In this document: piece by piece, positions 10,411-18,830 of the stretch
Layout of the letters: every line of letters starts with the position of its first letter
Position numbering within the stretch: position 1 is the first letter of the stretch
Source of the DNA: Spinactinospora alkalitolerans
Lineage (GTDB): Bacteria; Actinomycetota; Actinomycetes; Streptosporangiales; Streptosporangiaceae
Length of the DNA stretch: 64,000 nt
Assembly (NCBI RefSeq): GCF_013408795.1
Contig: NZ_JACCCC010000001.1
Location: 682,001-746,000, forward strand
Reading direction: 5' to 3'
Position numbers and translations under genes: made by a program
Notes under the pieces: generated by a model
Databases searched by the model: none
The model's input: the letters and a program-made list of their open reading frames with translations, nothing else
Told to the model about the DNA's origin: nothing

Positions 10411-10434
10411 CCCGTTCCGTTTACCCGGAACGGG
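10411..10434. other. Inverted repeat, possible operator or hairpin
   Basis: CCCGTTCCG at 10411-10419 is repeated in inverse as CGGAACGGG at 10426-10434, with related GAACGG words just downstream. It lies upstream of the FtsW-like gene, between that gene and the TauE/SafE terminator, so it could act as an operator or as an RNA hairpin. Confidence 0.35.
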
Positions 10435-10463
10435 ACGAGGTGAACGGAACGGGAGCGGAAACG

Positions 10464-10510
10464 GCGCGGGGCGGGACCGGGGGCCTTCGCGTCCCGGTCC
10501 CGCCCCGCGC
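10464..10510 (-). terminator. Strong GC hairpin downstream of the TauE/SafE gene
   Basis: Perfect 18-bp stem: GCGCGGGGCGGGACCGGG at 10464-10481 pairs with 10493-10510, with an 11-nt loop. It starts 20 bp beyond the stop codon of the minus-strand transporter gene. There is no U-tract, as is common for actinobacterial terminators. Confidence 0.7.
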
Positions 10511-10529
10511 GGGGACCCGTGCTCCGGCG

Positions 10530-11474
10530 TCAGTCGCGGACGTCCACGCGGAAGGGCTCCTCGATCTCCTCGACCCCCGCGGACCCGGCGGCGACGCGGC
10601 GTTCGGCCTCGCGGTCGGCCAGGTGGGCGCGCAGCGACCAGGCGACGGCGCCGGCCCAGGCCAGGACGGCCGTCAGGTAGGCGGCCACCTGCGCGGCGCC
10701 GGGCAGCTCGATCAGGTCACCGCCCAGGATCGCGTGCACGTTGGTGAGCACGATGACACCGCCCACCAGCGATCCCAGCATGCGCGGCGGCAGCAGCCGC
10801 ACCACCCACGCGGCGATCGGGGCGGCGATCACGCCGCCGATCAGCAGCACCGCCACCCAGGCGAGGTTGATCCCGGACAGCCCCAGGCCGATGACGAAGC
10901 CGAGGCTGGAGGCCAGCGCCACCACGAACTCGCTGGTGTCGATCGACCCGATGACCTTGCGCGGTTCGATCCGGCCGCCGGCCAGCAGCGCGGGCGTGCC
11001 GATCGGCCCCCACCCGCCGCCGCCGGTGGAGTCGATGAACCCCGCTGCGAGACCCAGCGGGGCGAGGAATCTTTTCCGGACGGGCTTGCCGAGGTTGCCC
11101 CGCGGGGTGTCCCACACGGTGAAGCGCAGCAGGATGTAGCCGCCGAGGGCGAGCAGAATGCCCGACATCAGCGGGCCGGCCGCCTCGGTGGACAGCCAAC
11201 TCAGGAACGCGGCGCCGAGGAAGGCCCCGATGCCGCCCGGCAGCGCGATGCGCCGCACGACCCTCCAGTCCACGTTGCCGAACCGCCAGTGGGAGACGCC
11301 GGCCGCCAGCGTGGTACCGATCTGGGCCATGTGGACGGTCGCCGACGCCGCCGCGGGGTTGGCGCCGATGAGCAGCAGCAGCGTGGCCGATGTGACGCCG
11401 TACCCCATGCCGAGGCTGCCGTCGACGAGCTGAGCGAGCAGGCCGACGATACCGAGCAGGACGAGGGTTCGCAT
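10530..11474 (-). CDS. TauE/SafE-family sulfite/organosulfonate exporter
   Basis: A membrane permease of the TSUP family; members export or import sulfite, sulfonates or related small anions. From ATG 11474 (GGAAGG 10 nt upstream) the protein has 314 residues and about eight helices arranged as two homologous halves. The first contains QLVDGSLGMGYGVTSATLLL and the second GLAAGFIDSTGGGGWGPIGT, both carrying the conserved DG/DS-x-G-x-G family motif. The C-terminal ~30 residues are charged and cytoplasmic. Upstream lies a 24-bp inverted repeat (11500-11523). Sulfur genes are frequent in this window, but no adjacent partner is present, so the substrate is inferred only from family. Confidence 0.88.
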   Translation of the reverse strand: MRTLVLLGIVGLLAQLVDGSLGMGYGVTSATLLLLIGANPAAASATVHMAQIGTTLAAGVSHWRFGNVDWRVVRRIALPGGIGAFLGAAFLSWLSTEAAGPLMSGILLALGGYILLRFTVWDTPRGNLGKPVRKRFLAPLGLAAGFIDSTGGGGWGPIGTPALLAGGRIEPRKVIGSIDTSEFVVALASSLGFVIGLGLSGINLAWVAVLLIGGVIAAPIAAWVVRLLPPRMLGSLVGGVIVLTNVHAILGGDLIELPGAAQVAAYLTAVLAWAGAVAWSLRAHLADREAERRVAAGSAGVEEIEEPFRVDVRD

Positions 11475-11499
11475 CGAAGAGGAGCCTTCCCACTTATTT

Positions 11500-11523
11500 C
11501 TACTTCTTTGATGGGAATAGTAG
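11500..11523 (-). promoter_or_regulatory. Inverted repeat upstream of the TauE/SafE gene, candidate operator
   Basis: CTACT at 11500-11504 and AGTAG at 11519-11523 form an interrupted palindrome in an AT-rich patch 26 bp before the transporter ATG. The position suits a repressor or activator site. No regulator gene is adjacent, so its binding protein is unknown. Confidence 0.4.
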
Positions 11524-11790
11524 ATGATGGAGTCCGGCAAGCCAATCACCCGGGCCGGGTTTCGCCCCGACCGTCCACCGGCCGGACCCGTCGGCGCGGC
11601 CGCATCCGGCCGCGACACGCCGACCCCCGTTACGCTCGCGCGCGGTACCGGACCGTTGCGCGGTGGCGAACGACGAGCGGCTCAGCAGTGGATTTCTTCA
11701 AATGGACTAAACCAATTTCGGTCGGAGGGGAGACTCGGCGGCACCCGGCTCGGTAGGCTCTGGGGTGGTTCGCGCGGCGATCGCGGGTGA

Positions 11791-13173
<1,383 letters not shown>

Positions 13174-13179
13174 CGACCC

Positions 13180-13947
13180 GTGCCGAAGGTGCCGGAGCAG
13201 CCGAAGGGGCCCCGCCGTTCGAAGGGGGCGGGGTCCTCGGCCTCCGGTGCCTCCGGCCGCGCCCCGGCGTCGAGGCGGACCTCCGATGCCCGGGGCGGTC
13301 CGGCCGGGAAGGCGTCGGGGGCCACGGGCTCGAACGGGTCCAAGAAGGCGGGCTCCGCCAAGAAGGCGGGCTCCGCCAGGAGCGCGGCCGGGCCCAAGGG
13401 ACCGAACGGGAGCGCGAGGGCACCGAAGGCCGGCTCCGCCGGGACCCCGACCGGCAGGAAGACCACGCGGACGACGCAGGCCGCCGCCGAGCCGCCGAGG
13501 CGCTACGGCAGCGGCGGGGGAAGGTCGCCCGGCCGGGTCCGGCCGGCGCTGACCAGCCGCGCCGCGGTCCTCGCACTGGTCATGTGCGTGATCGCGCTCA
13601 GCCTCGCCTACCCGCTGCGCGAGTACATCGCGCAGCGCTCCGAGATCGCGCAGTTGCGGGCGGAGCAGGCCCGGATGCGGGAGAACGTGGAGGAGCTGGA
13701 GCAGCGCAGCGAGGAGCTGCAGGACCCCGCCCAGATCGAGCGCGAGGCCCGCACCCGGCTGCACTACCAGTACCCGGGCGAGCGCTCCTACGTCATCCTC
13801 GACGGCGAGGACGACGACGCCGAGCAGCCGGAGGCCACCGGCCCCCGGGAGCCCTGGTTCACCCAGTTGTGGAAGTCGGTCAAGGAGGCCGACGAGGTCG
13901 GCACCGAATCAGAGGAGATCCCCGAGGCCCAACCCCCGGAGCGCTGA
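13180..13947 (+). CDS. FtsB/DivIC-type septum formation initiator with long basic N-terminal tail
   Basis: A cell-division membrane protein of the FtsB/DivIC family, acting with FtsL and FtsQ at the septum. The 255-residue protein has a ~115-residue Gly/Ala/Ser/Lys/Arg-rich cytoplasmic tail containing tandem KKAGSA units, then one transmembrane helix (AAVLALVMCVIALSLAYPL). A coiled coil follows (EIAQLRAEQARMRENVEEL), with DPAQIEREARTRLHYQYPGE, the family signature, and a Glu/Asp-rich C-terminus. The GTG at 13180 lies 6 bp after eno, with GGAGGG inside the eno 3' end as SD. The tail is disordered and much longer than in E. coli FtsB, but this is common in actinobacteria. Confidence 0.9.
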   Translation: MPKVPEQPKGPRRSKGAGSSASGASGRAPASRRTSDARGGPAGKASGATGSNGSKKAGSAKKAGSARSAAGPKGPNGSARAPKAGSAGTPTGRKTTRTTQAAAEPPRRYGSGGGRSPGRVRPALTSRAAVLALVMCVIALSLAYPLREYIAQRSEIAQLRAEQARMRENVEELEQRSEELQDPAQIEREARTRLHYQYPGERSYVILDGEDDDAEQPEATGPREPWFTQLWKSVKEADEVGTESEEIPEAQPPER

Positions 13948-13959
13948 CCTCCGGACCTC

Positions 13960-14181
13960 CTAGAGGCCCCGCGCCCTGGCCGCGGTGACGAAGGCGGCCC
14001 ACTCGGCGGAGCCGAAGAAGAGCGCGGCCCGATCGGGGTGCTTGGAGTCACGGACGCCGCGGGCGGGACGGAGGTCGGCCACTTCGACGCAGTCGCCATT
14101 GCCTCCGCTGTAGGAGGACTTCCGCCACAATCCTTCTGCCTGGATGGGGAGTTTTTCCTGGGACAGCATGGAGGCGTTCAC
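13960..14181 (-). CDS. DUF397 domain protein
   Basis: A 73-residue protein with the DUF397 core LWRKSSYSGGNGDCVEVAD...VRDSKHPDRAALFFGSAEWAAF. The family is found almost only in actinobacteria, next to XRE regulators with a DUF5753 domain. Its ATG overlaps the stop of that regulator by 4 bp (14178-14181), so the two are translationally coupled. Biochemical role is not established; the pair is generally considered a regulatory unit, sometimes described as toxin-antitoxin-like. It converges with ftsB with 12 bp between stops. Confidence 0.92.
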   Translation of the reverse strand: MNASMLSQEKLPIQAEGLWRKSSYSGGNGDCVEVADLRPARGVRDSKHPDRAALFFGSAEWAAFVTAARARGL

Positions 14182-15056
14182 CCTCTCTGGATCCCGCGCC
14201 GGATGTCCGCGATCAGCGACCGGGTGGTCTGGGCGCCGGAAGCTGTTGCGCGGAGGTTGTTGAAGACCTTCTCGTAGACTTCGACGTCTTCGTCGGAGTC
14301 AAGATAGAGATTACTCGTCCTTCCCTCGACGTATACCGCCGTGAGGTCGATCTCCGAGAGCCGGAGTACGCGGAACCCGCTCGTTTCGAGTCCGGCGTGG
14401 CCGCCCTCTGAGAAGAGGACTGCCTGAAGCGTGACGCGTGGGTGGTCGGACAGGTCCAGCAGGCGGGCGAGTTGCTCATCCATCACGGGTGGGCCACCGA
14501 TCATCTGCCGAAGAGCCGCTTCTCCCATGATGATCCACAGTTCAGTGGCGCCGCGTTCCCACGCCTTCTGGCGATGGATGCGGACTTCGACTCGCTGCTC
14601 GACAACCTCAGGGGGCGCGTCAGGGCGCGTCGCCTTGATGACGGCGCGCATGTAGTCCTCGGTCTGTAGCAATCCAGGGACGAGTTGGGGGTCGTACGCC
14701 TCAATCTCCATGGCGCTTGCTTCCAGCCCGATCAAGGTTCCGTAGTGCTTGTCGAGATCGTAAGGCTGCCACCAGCCGCGCGTCCGTGCCTCCTGCCGGA
14801 GCTCCATGAGGCGGTGGGCTTCCTCGTCGCTGACCTCGTAGTAGTCGAGTAGCCGGGAAAGCGTGCCGGGAGCCGGAACCACACCGTCGGAGCCCGCCGT
14901 CTCCCAACGGAAGACGATCGAGGTCGTCATCCGCATGGCTTTTGCCACTTCAGTGGCACTTCGATCCCCTCGAAGCCGCTTCAGTTCCCGCGACAACTGC
15001 CAGCGCACCACGGTGGGGTTCCTGTCGGTCGGCGATCCAGGCTTCTGCTTCTTCAT
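14178..15056 (-). CDS. XRE-family regulator with DUF5753 domain
   Basis: A DNA-binding transcriptional regulator. From ATG 15056 it has 292 residues: an N-terminal helix-turn-helix (LKRLRGDRSATEVAKAMRMT...VFRWETAG) in about the first 70 residues, then a DUF5753 domain containing LEASAMEIEAYDPQLVPGLL, QTEDYMRAV, QMIGGPPVMDEQLARLL and the C-terminal FNNLRATASGAQTTRSLI. A GTG at 15080 would add 8 residues. No good SD is seen for either start. The promoter region to its right holds a near-palindrome (15066-15084). It is divergent from the ATP-binding protein gene and upstream of the graspetide cluster, so it may control that island (inference). Confidence 0.92.
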   Translation of the reverse strand: MKKQKPGSPTDRNPTVVRWQLSRELKRLRGDRSATEVAKAMRMTTSIVFRWETAGSDGVVPAPGTLSRLLDYYEVSDEEAHRLMELRQEARTRGWWQPYDLDKHYGTLIGLEASAMEIEAYDPQLVPGLLQTEDYMRAVIKATRPDAPPEVVEQRVEVRIHRQKAWERGATELWIIMGEAALRQMIGGPPVMDEQLARLLDLSDHPRVTLQAVLFSEGGHAGLETSGFRVLRLSEIDLTAVYVEGRTSNLYLDSDEDVEVYEKVFNNLRATASGAQTTRSLIADIRRGIQRG

Positions 15057-15065
15057 GGGATCATG

Positions 15066-15084
15066 ATATGCGACTCGCACATAT
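15066..15084. promoter_or_regulatory. Near-palindrome in the divergent promoter region, candidate XRE operator
   Basis: ATATGCGACTCGCACATAT has matching outer arms ATATG/CATAT and partial inner symmetry. It lies 10 bp upstream of the regulator ATG, within an AT-rich patch that is the only one in this part of the window and is likely to hold the promoters of both divergent operons. Confidence 0.4.
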
Positions 15085-15199
15085 TTTTTCGTATAGGACT
15101 TGCATGTTTGTTTGCGGAGAGTGACACTCTAACTATCGCGGTACCGGCTCGGCCACGCAGGGTTCCCGGGAAGGTCACTGCCGGTCCGCGCAACAAAAC

Positions 15200-15236
15200 G
15201 GCCCTTGGCGGGTGGTGCAAGCACTCGCCAAGGGCC
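15200..15236 (+). promoter_or_regulatory. Stable hairpin in the leader of the ATP-binding protein gene
   Basis: GGCCCTTGGCG (15200-15210) pairs perfectly with 15226-15236, enclosing a 15-nt loop, with further ACAA/TTGT pairing outside. It ends 36 nt before the ATG at 15273 and leaves the SD free. No gene ends just upstream on this strand, so it is more likely a leader structure (attenuator or RNA-stabilising) than a terminator. Confidence 0.4.
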
Positions 15237-15272
15237 TTGTCCCACTCGCCTGTAGCAGCAGGGAGCAGAACC

Positions 15273-15785
15273 ATGTCCAACGTTATCCCTCGGCCGACTC
15301 CGGCGCACCCCGGCTGTGCGTGGGGGCCGGCGTTCGACCGCCTCGCGCTGCCGGGGACACTCGGCGCACCCGCAGAGCTGCGCACCTGGGCCGTGCGCTG
15401 TCTGGCCTCCTGCCGCCGTCCCTACGCCACCTCCTCCGACCTGGCCGAGTCGCTGAAGCTCGTGGCCAGCGAGCTGGCCACCAACGCCGTCACCCACTCC
15501 GCCTCCGGAGAGGACGGCGGCTTCCTCGTCGCCGCGATCCACTTCCCGCACGACTGCGCGGCCCTGTGGGTCTTCGACCTCGGCCCCAGGCCCGGTGCCC
15601 CCTCCGCCCCGCAGGCCCCGCCGCGCCTCCTGGACGCCCTCGACCTGTTCGACACCGAGCACGGCCGCGGTCTGGCGCTGATCGCCCTGCACTCCCGCCG
15701 CTACGGCTGGACTGCCCCACCCGACCACCCGGCCCACTCGGTGTGGGCCGAACTCTCCGCGTACCCGGTGGCGGTGGCGGCGTGA
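15273..15785 (+). CDS. Anti-sigma-factor-like ATP-binding protein (HATPase_c_2)
   Basis: A 170-residue protein of the RsbW/SpoIIAB-like GHKL ATPase class. ATG 15273 follows SD AGGGAG at 15260-15265. The N-box is seen as LVASELATNAVTHSA, the G1 region as VFDLGPRPGAP, and the G2 region as EHGRGLALIALHSRRYGW. Such stand-alone domains are very numerous in actinobacteria, commonly next to XRE/DUF5753-DUF397 pairs, and most have no known partner sigma factor. No anti-anti-sigma gene or sigma factor gene is adjacent. The following gene starts within its stop codon, so they are coupled. Confidence 0.88.
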   Translation: MSNVIPRPTPAHPGCAWGPAFDRLALPGTLGAPAELRTWAVRCLASCRRPYATSSDLAESLKLVASELATNAVTHSASGEDGGFLVAAIHFPHDCAALWVFDLGPRPGAPSAPQAPPRLLDALDLFDTEHGRGLALIALHSRRYGWTAPPDHPAHSVWAELSAYPVAVAA

Positions 15786-16135
15786 GCGCCGCGCACGTCC
15801 GGCAGGTCCTCACCGCCCCGCACGGCCGCCGCTTCTCCCGCCCTGCCGGGTCCTGGACGGCGGAGTCGCCTCGCGTGGCCTACCGGCGAGCCCACGGCAC
15901 ACTGCCCGCCTGGTGCCACGCCGCAACCGGGCGCACCGAGAGCGGACGGCCCTTCGGCACCGCCGAAAACCGGACCGGGATCGACATCGCCGCCTACGAG
16001 CGGATCAAACGCCGCTCGCTGCGCGAAACCCGCGGCCTGACCCGGGGCCTCTTCCACGCGGTCGAGACCGTCGCGCTCATGCTCCCGCTGGGCGTGATCG
16101 CCGGGGCGTCATCCCTGCTCGGCCTCACGCCCTGA
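15782..16135 (+). CDS. Small protein of unknown function with one hydrophobic C-terminal segment
   Basis: GTG 15782 overlaps the preceding stop by 4 bp and gives 117 residues. The N-terminal ~80 residues are basic and polar (VLTAPHGRRFSRPAGSW, ATGRTESGRPFGTAENRTG), and the C-terminus holds a probable membrane helix (VETVALMLPLGVIAGASSLL). No known domain was recognised. Support comes from tight coupling to the ATPase gene and from the terminator-like hairpin 30 bp after its stop. Confidence 0.6.
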   Translation: MSAAHVRQVLTAPHGRRFSRPAGSWTAESPRVAYRRAHGTLPAWCHAATGRTESGRPFGTAENRTGIDIAAYERIKRRSLRETRGLTRGLFHAVETVALMLPLGVIAGASSLLGLTP

Positions 16136-16164
16136 CCCGAGTCCACCGGACACGGTCACAGACC

Positions 16165-16216
16165 GGCGCGGCGGCACCGAGAACCCCGATCCCCTCAGGG
16201 GCCGTGCCGCCGCGCC
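16165..16216 (+). terminator. Terminator hairpin before the graspetide cluster
   Basis: GGCGCGGCGGCAC (16165-16177) pairs perfectly with 16204-16216. It lies 29 bp after the preceding stop and 52 bp before the precursor start, so the graspetide genes probably have their own promoter in the short AT-containing stretch after it, or depend on read-through. Confidence 0.6.
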
Positions 16217-16252
16217 ATTCAGAGGTGGGTATCCATCCATCGCCCCCTATCC

Positions 16253-16259
16253 GAAAGGA
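16253..16259 (+). promoter_or_regulatory. Ribosome binding site deciding the precursor start
   Basis: GAAAGGA ends at 16259, overlapping the first in-frame ATG (16259) and 8 nt before the second ATG (16268). The spacing selects ATG 16268. Confidence 0.7.
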
Positions 16260-16267
16260 TGAATCAG

Positions 16268-16573
16268 ATGCAGTTCCACGACCCGTTCCCCTTCGGGAAC
16301 CCGTCCTCCAGCGGCGCAGGCGTGCTGGAGAGGCCGCGATCCTCCGCGAAGCCGTTCGGCGTTCGCCACGCGGTCGACGTCCCGGCCGACCCCGCGGTCA
16401 CGGCCGAGGCGGAGCGCGCCCACTACGACCCCGATCGGCAGATCTCCATGTTGCGCGTCGGCGGCATTGATGTGCCGATGATGAAGCGCGGCAGCGGCCA
16501 GACCTCGACGACGACCAACCAGTCCGACCGCCAGGCCCCGGACGACGACACCGACGTCGGCAGCAACGGGTAA
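16268..16573 (+). CDS. Graspetide (ATP-grasp-modified RiPP) precursor peptide
   Basis: A 101-residue precursor of the ATP-grasp target RiPP family. The leader (about residues 1-75) contains KPFGVRHAVDVP at 28-39, resembling the conserved Pro-Phe-x-x-Arg recognition motif, and YDPDRQIS near 53-60. The probable core is the last ~25 residues, QTSTTTNQSDRQ followed by APDDDTDVGSNG: a Thr/Ser cluster (79-83) followed by an Asp cluster (87, 92-94, 96), the layout needed for side-chain ester macrocycles. Start ATG 16268 is chosen from the SD. An ATP-grasp ligase gene follows 6 bp later and then a PIMT-like methyltransferase. By analogy with fuscimiditide, Thr-Asp esters and an aspartimide are expected; the exact links are unknown. 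Confidence 0.88.
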   Translation: MQFHDPFPFGNPSSSGAGVLERPRSSAKPFGVRHAVDVPADPAVTAEAERAHYDPDRQISMLRVGGIDVPMMKRGSGQTSTTTNQSDRQAPDDDTDVGSNG

Positions 16574-16579
16574 CAGCAC

Positions 16580-17533
16580 ATGACGGTTCTGATCCTCACG
16601 CACTGGTTCGATCCCACCGCGGATTGGGTCGTCGAGGAGCTGAACCGCCGCAGGGTGCCGATCTTCCGCTGCGATGTCGCCGACTTCCCGATGAACATGT
16701 CGATGTCGGCGACCCTGGACAGCACATGGATCGGCACCATGCGTGTCGGAGAACGCTCTCTCGACCTGGACGACATCAGCGGCATCTACTACCGCAGGCC
16801 CAGACCCTTCGTCTTCCCGGGGGGCATGAGCGAGGCCGATCGGGACTGGGCGCAACTCGAAGCCAAGCTCGGTTTCCTCGGTACGCTCGCCGCCATCCCG
16901 CGCTGGCTCAACCACCCTTCCCGGATCGCGCACGCCGAGTACAAGCCGGTTCAACTTCAGACGGCGGTCGCGCGCGGCCTACGCGTTCCGCGCACGATCA
17001 TCACCAACGACTCCGAGGAGGCCCGGAGTTTCGCCGAGACCATCGGGGATGTCGTCTACAAGCCGTTCTCCCCGCGCGGAGTCATGGGCGACGATGATCG
17101 ACGGCGCCTGATCTTCACCGTGAAGGTGCGGCCTGAGCAACTGGACGACCCGGGTATCGGCTTGACCGCTCACATGGTGCAGGAGTGGATTCCGCACACT
17201 CACGCCGTCCGGATGACCGTGGTCGATGAGGCGTGTTTCGCGGCGGCGATCCACAGTGAATCGGCGAAGGCCGAGATCGATTGGCGCTCCGACTACGACG
17301 CGCTGAGCTACCGGCGCATCGACGTCCCCGAGCGGACCCGGGATGCCGTCCTGGCGTTCCTCCGGGACCTCGGGCTGCGCTTCGGGGCGCTGGACTTCCT
17401 GGTCACCGAGCGCGGTGACTGGGTTCTGCTGGAGATCAATCCCAATGGCCAATGGGCGTGGATCGAGGAAGTGGCGTCGGATATCGCCGCCGCCTTGGCC
17501 GACGCCCTGGAGAAAGGTCCGTCCCTTGCCTGA
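16580..17533 (+). CDS. ATP-grasp ribosomal peptide maturase (graspetide ligase)
   Basis: A 317-residue ATP-grasp enzyme of the SAV_5884/MvdD-like maturase family, which activates Asp/Glu side chains as acyl phosphates and joins them to Thr/Ser (ester) or Lys (amide). The N-terminal pre-ATP-grasp part starts TVLILTHWFDPTADWVVEEL and includes SGIYYRRPRPF and PRWLNHPSRIAHAEYKPVQL. The ATP-grasp fold shows VVYKPFSPRGVM (Lys), VQEWIPHTHAVRMTVVD, the metal-binding LRFGALDFLVTERGD and LEINPNGQWAWIEE. It sits between the precursor (6 bp upstream) and the methyltransferase (8-bp overlap), which makes a co-transcribed biosynthetic unit. Confidence 0.95.
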   Translation: MTVLILTHWFDPTADWVVEELNRRRVPIFRCDVADFPMNMSMSATLDSTWIGTMRVGERSLDLDDISGIYYRRPRPFVFPGGMSEADRDWAQLEAKLGFLGTLAAIPRWLNHPSRIAHAEYKPVQLQTAVARGLRVPRTIITNDSEEARSFAETIGDVVYKPFSPRGVMGDDDRRRLIFTVKVRPEQLDDPGIGLTAHMVQEWIPHTHAVRMTVVDEACFAAAIHSESAKAEIDWRSDYDALSYRRIDVPERTRDAVLAFLRDLGLRFGALDFLVTERGDWVLLEINPNGQWAWIEEVASDIAAALADALEKGPSLA

Positions 17534-18734
17534 CGTTCACACGGCCGACGACCCCATTGCGCGGCGGCTCCGTTCGGAACTCACGCGGCGGCTCGTGGAG
17601 ACGGGCGCCATCGCCTCGTCCGAGTGGGCACGCGTATTCAACAGCGTTCCCCGCCATCCGTTCGTGCCGCGCGTCTTCAAGCCCTCTGCCGCGAACGACG
17701 GCCGGTACAGCCCTGTTGACGGCACGGATCCCGCGCAGCGCGAGGGCTGGCTGCGGCACGTCTACTCCGACGAAATCTGCATCACCCAACTCGACGGCGA
17801 CGACCGTGCCTGGGGCACCGCCGTCAAGGAGGGAACGGTACAGGCAACCGCCATGACCTGCACCAGCTCCCAGCCCACCCTGATGGCGGGCATGCTCGAA
17901 GCGCTCGACCTCCAGGACGGGGACCGAGTGCTGGAGATCGGCACCGGCACCGGGTACAACGCGGCGCTCCTGAGCGAGCGGCTCGGCTCCCGGTCGGTCA
18001 GCAGCGTGGACATCGATCCCACGTTGACGGAGCGGGCGGAGGCGGTGCTGGCCGGGCTCGGGTACACGCCTGTCGTCGCCGCGGAGGACGGTGCGCGGGG
18101 ACTGCCGGACAACGGTCCGTTCACGCACTTGATCACCACCGCATCCTTCCCCTCGATCCCCGCCGCGTGGCTGGACCAGATCAGTGAGGGCGGGGCGATC
18201 CTGGCCAACCTGTTCCGGCCGCTCGGCGGCGGCGTCCTGGTCCGGCTCACGGTCAGCGGTGACCGGGCGATCGGGCACTTCTCCGCCCGCACTGCGGGCT
18301 TCATGCCCACCCGTTCCCACACCTCGCCTTCGGCCCTGGCGCTGTACCGGCGAGTCGGCGAAGAGGACGAAGATGCCGCCGAGGCGGAGACCAGCCGGCT
18401 CGACGCGGCGGCGATCCTGCGCGCACCGGAGACCCGGTTCTTCCTCTCCCTCATGAGCGACTTCGACGAGATCCGCATCCGCTATCCCGATCATCCCGAG
18501 GAGCAGTGGCTGGTCACCGCGGACGGCTCCTGGGCGTTCAGCGTCGGAGCCGACGGGGGATTCACCGCCAAACAGGGTGGCCCGCGCCGCCTGTGGGACG
18601 AGTTCGAGGCCCTGTACAGCCGGTGGCGTGCCCTGGGGGAGCCGGAGCGCCACCGCTTCGGCCTGACCGTGGCCGGGGAGGAGCACCGGATCTGGCTCGA
18701 CCACCCCGACCAGCGGGTCATGGGCCTGCTGTAA
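17526..18734 (+). CDS. PIMT-like O-methyltransferase of the graspetide cluster
   Basis: A 402-residue protein related to protein-L-isoaspartyl O-methyltransferase, of the family found beside ATP-grasp peptide maturases. The TTG start at 17526 follows GAAAGG by 8 nt and overlaps the ligase gene by 8 bp. The SAM-binding motif is VLEIGTGTGYNAALLSERLG, preceded by TCTSSQPTLMAGMLEALDL (the PIMT substrate-side motif), then VDIDPTL and the post-motif AAEDGARGLP. About 180 C-terminal residues extend beyond the PIMT core (ETRFFLSLMSDFDEIRI onward) and are typical of this subfamily. In fuscimiditide such an enzyme methylates a core Asp, which collapses to an aspartimide; the same is inferred here. Confidence 0.93.
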   Translation: MPDVHTADDPIARRLRSELTRRLVETGAIASSEWARVFNSVPRHPFVPRVFKPSAANDGRYSPVDGTDPAQREGWLRHVYSDEICITQLDGDDRAWGTAVKEGTVQATAMTCTSSQPTLMAGMLEALDLQDGDRVLEIGTGTGYNAALLSERLGSRSVSSVDIDPTLTERAEAVLAGLGYTPVVAAEDGARGLPDNGPFTHLITTASFPSIPAAWLDQISEGGAILANLFRPLGGGVLVRLTVSGDRAIGHFSARTAGFMPTRSHTSPSALALYRRVGEEDEDAAEAETSRLDAAAILRAPETRFFLSLMSDFDEIRIRYPDHPEEQWLVTADGSWAFSVGADGGFTAKQGGPRRLWDEFEALYSRWRALGEPERHRFGLTVAGEEHRIWLDHPDQRVMGLL

Positions 18735-18830
18735 ATCCGTCCGCCGAGTTTTCCGCGACGGGCTCCGGGCTCCCGCCGCGTCGGCCGTTCGGCGCGGCTG
18801 GATCGGGCAGCCGATACGCTGATCTGCGAG

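Noticed and set aside
15063-15272. Upstream extension of the ATP-binding protein
   Set aside because: The in-frame extension crosses the promoter and hairpin region and has no domain. An SD at 15260-15265 selects ATG 15273.
16259-16267. First ATG of the graspetide precursor
   Set aside because: It overlaps the SD itself. The second ATG at 16268 has proper spacing.
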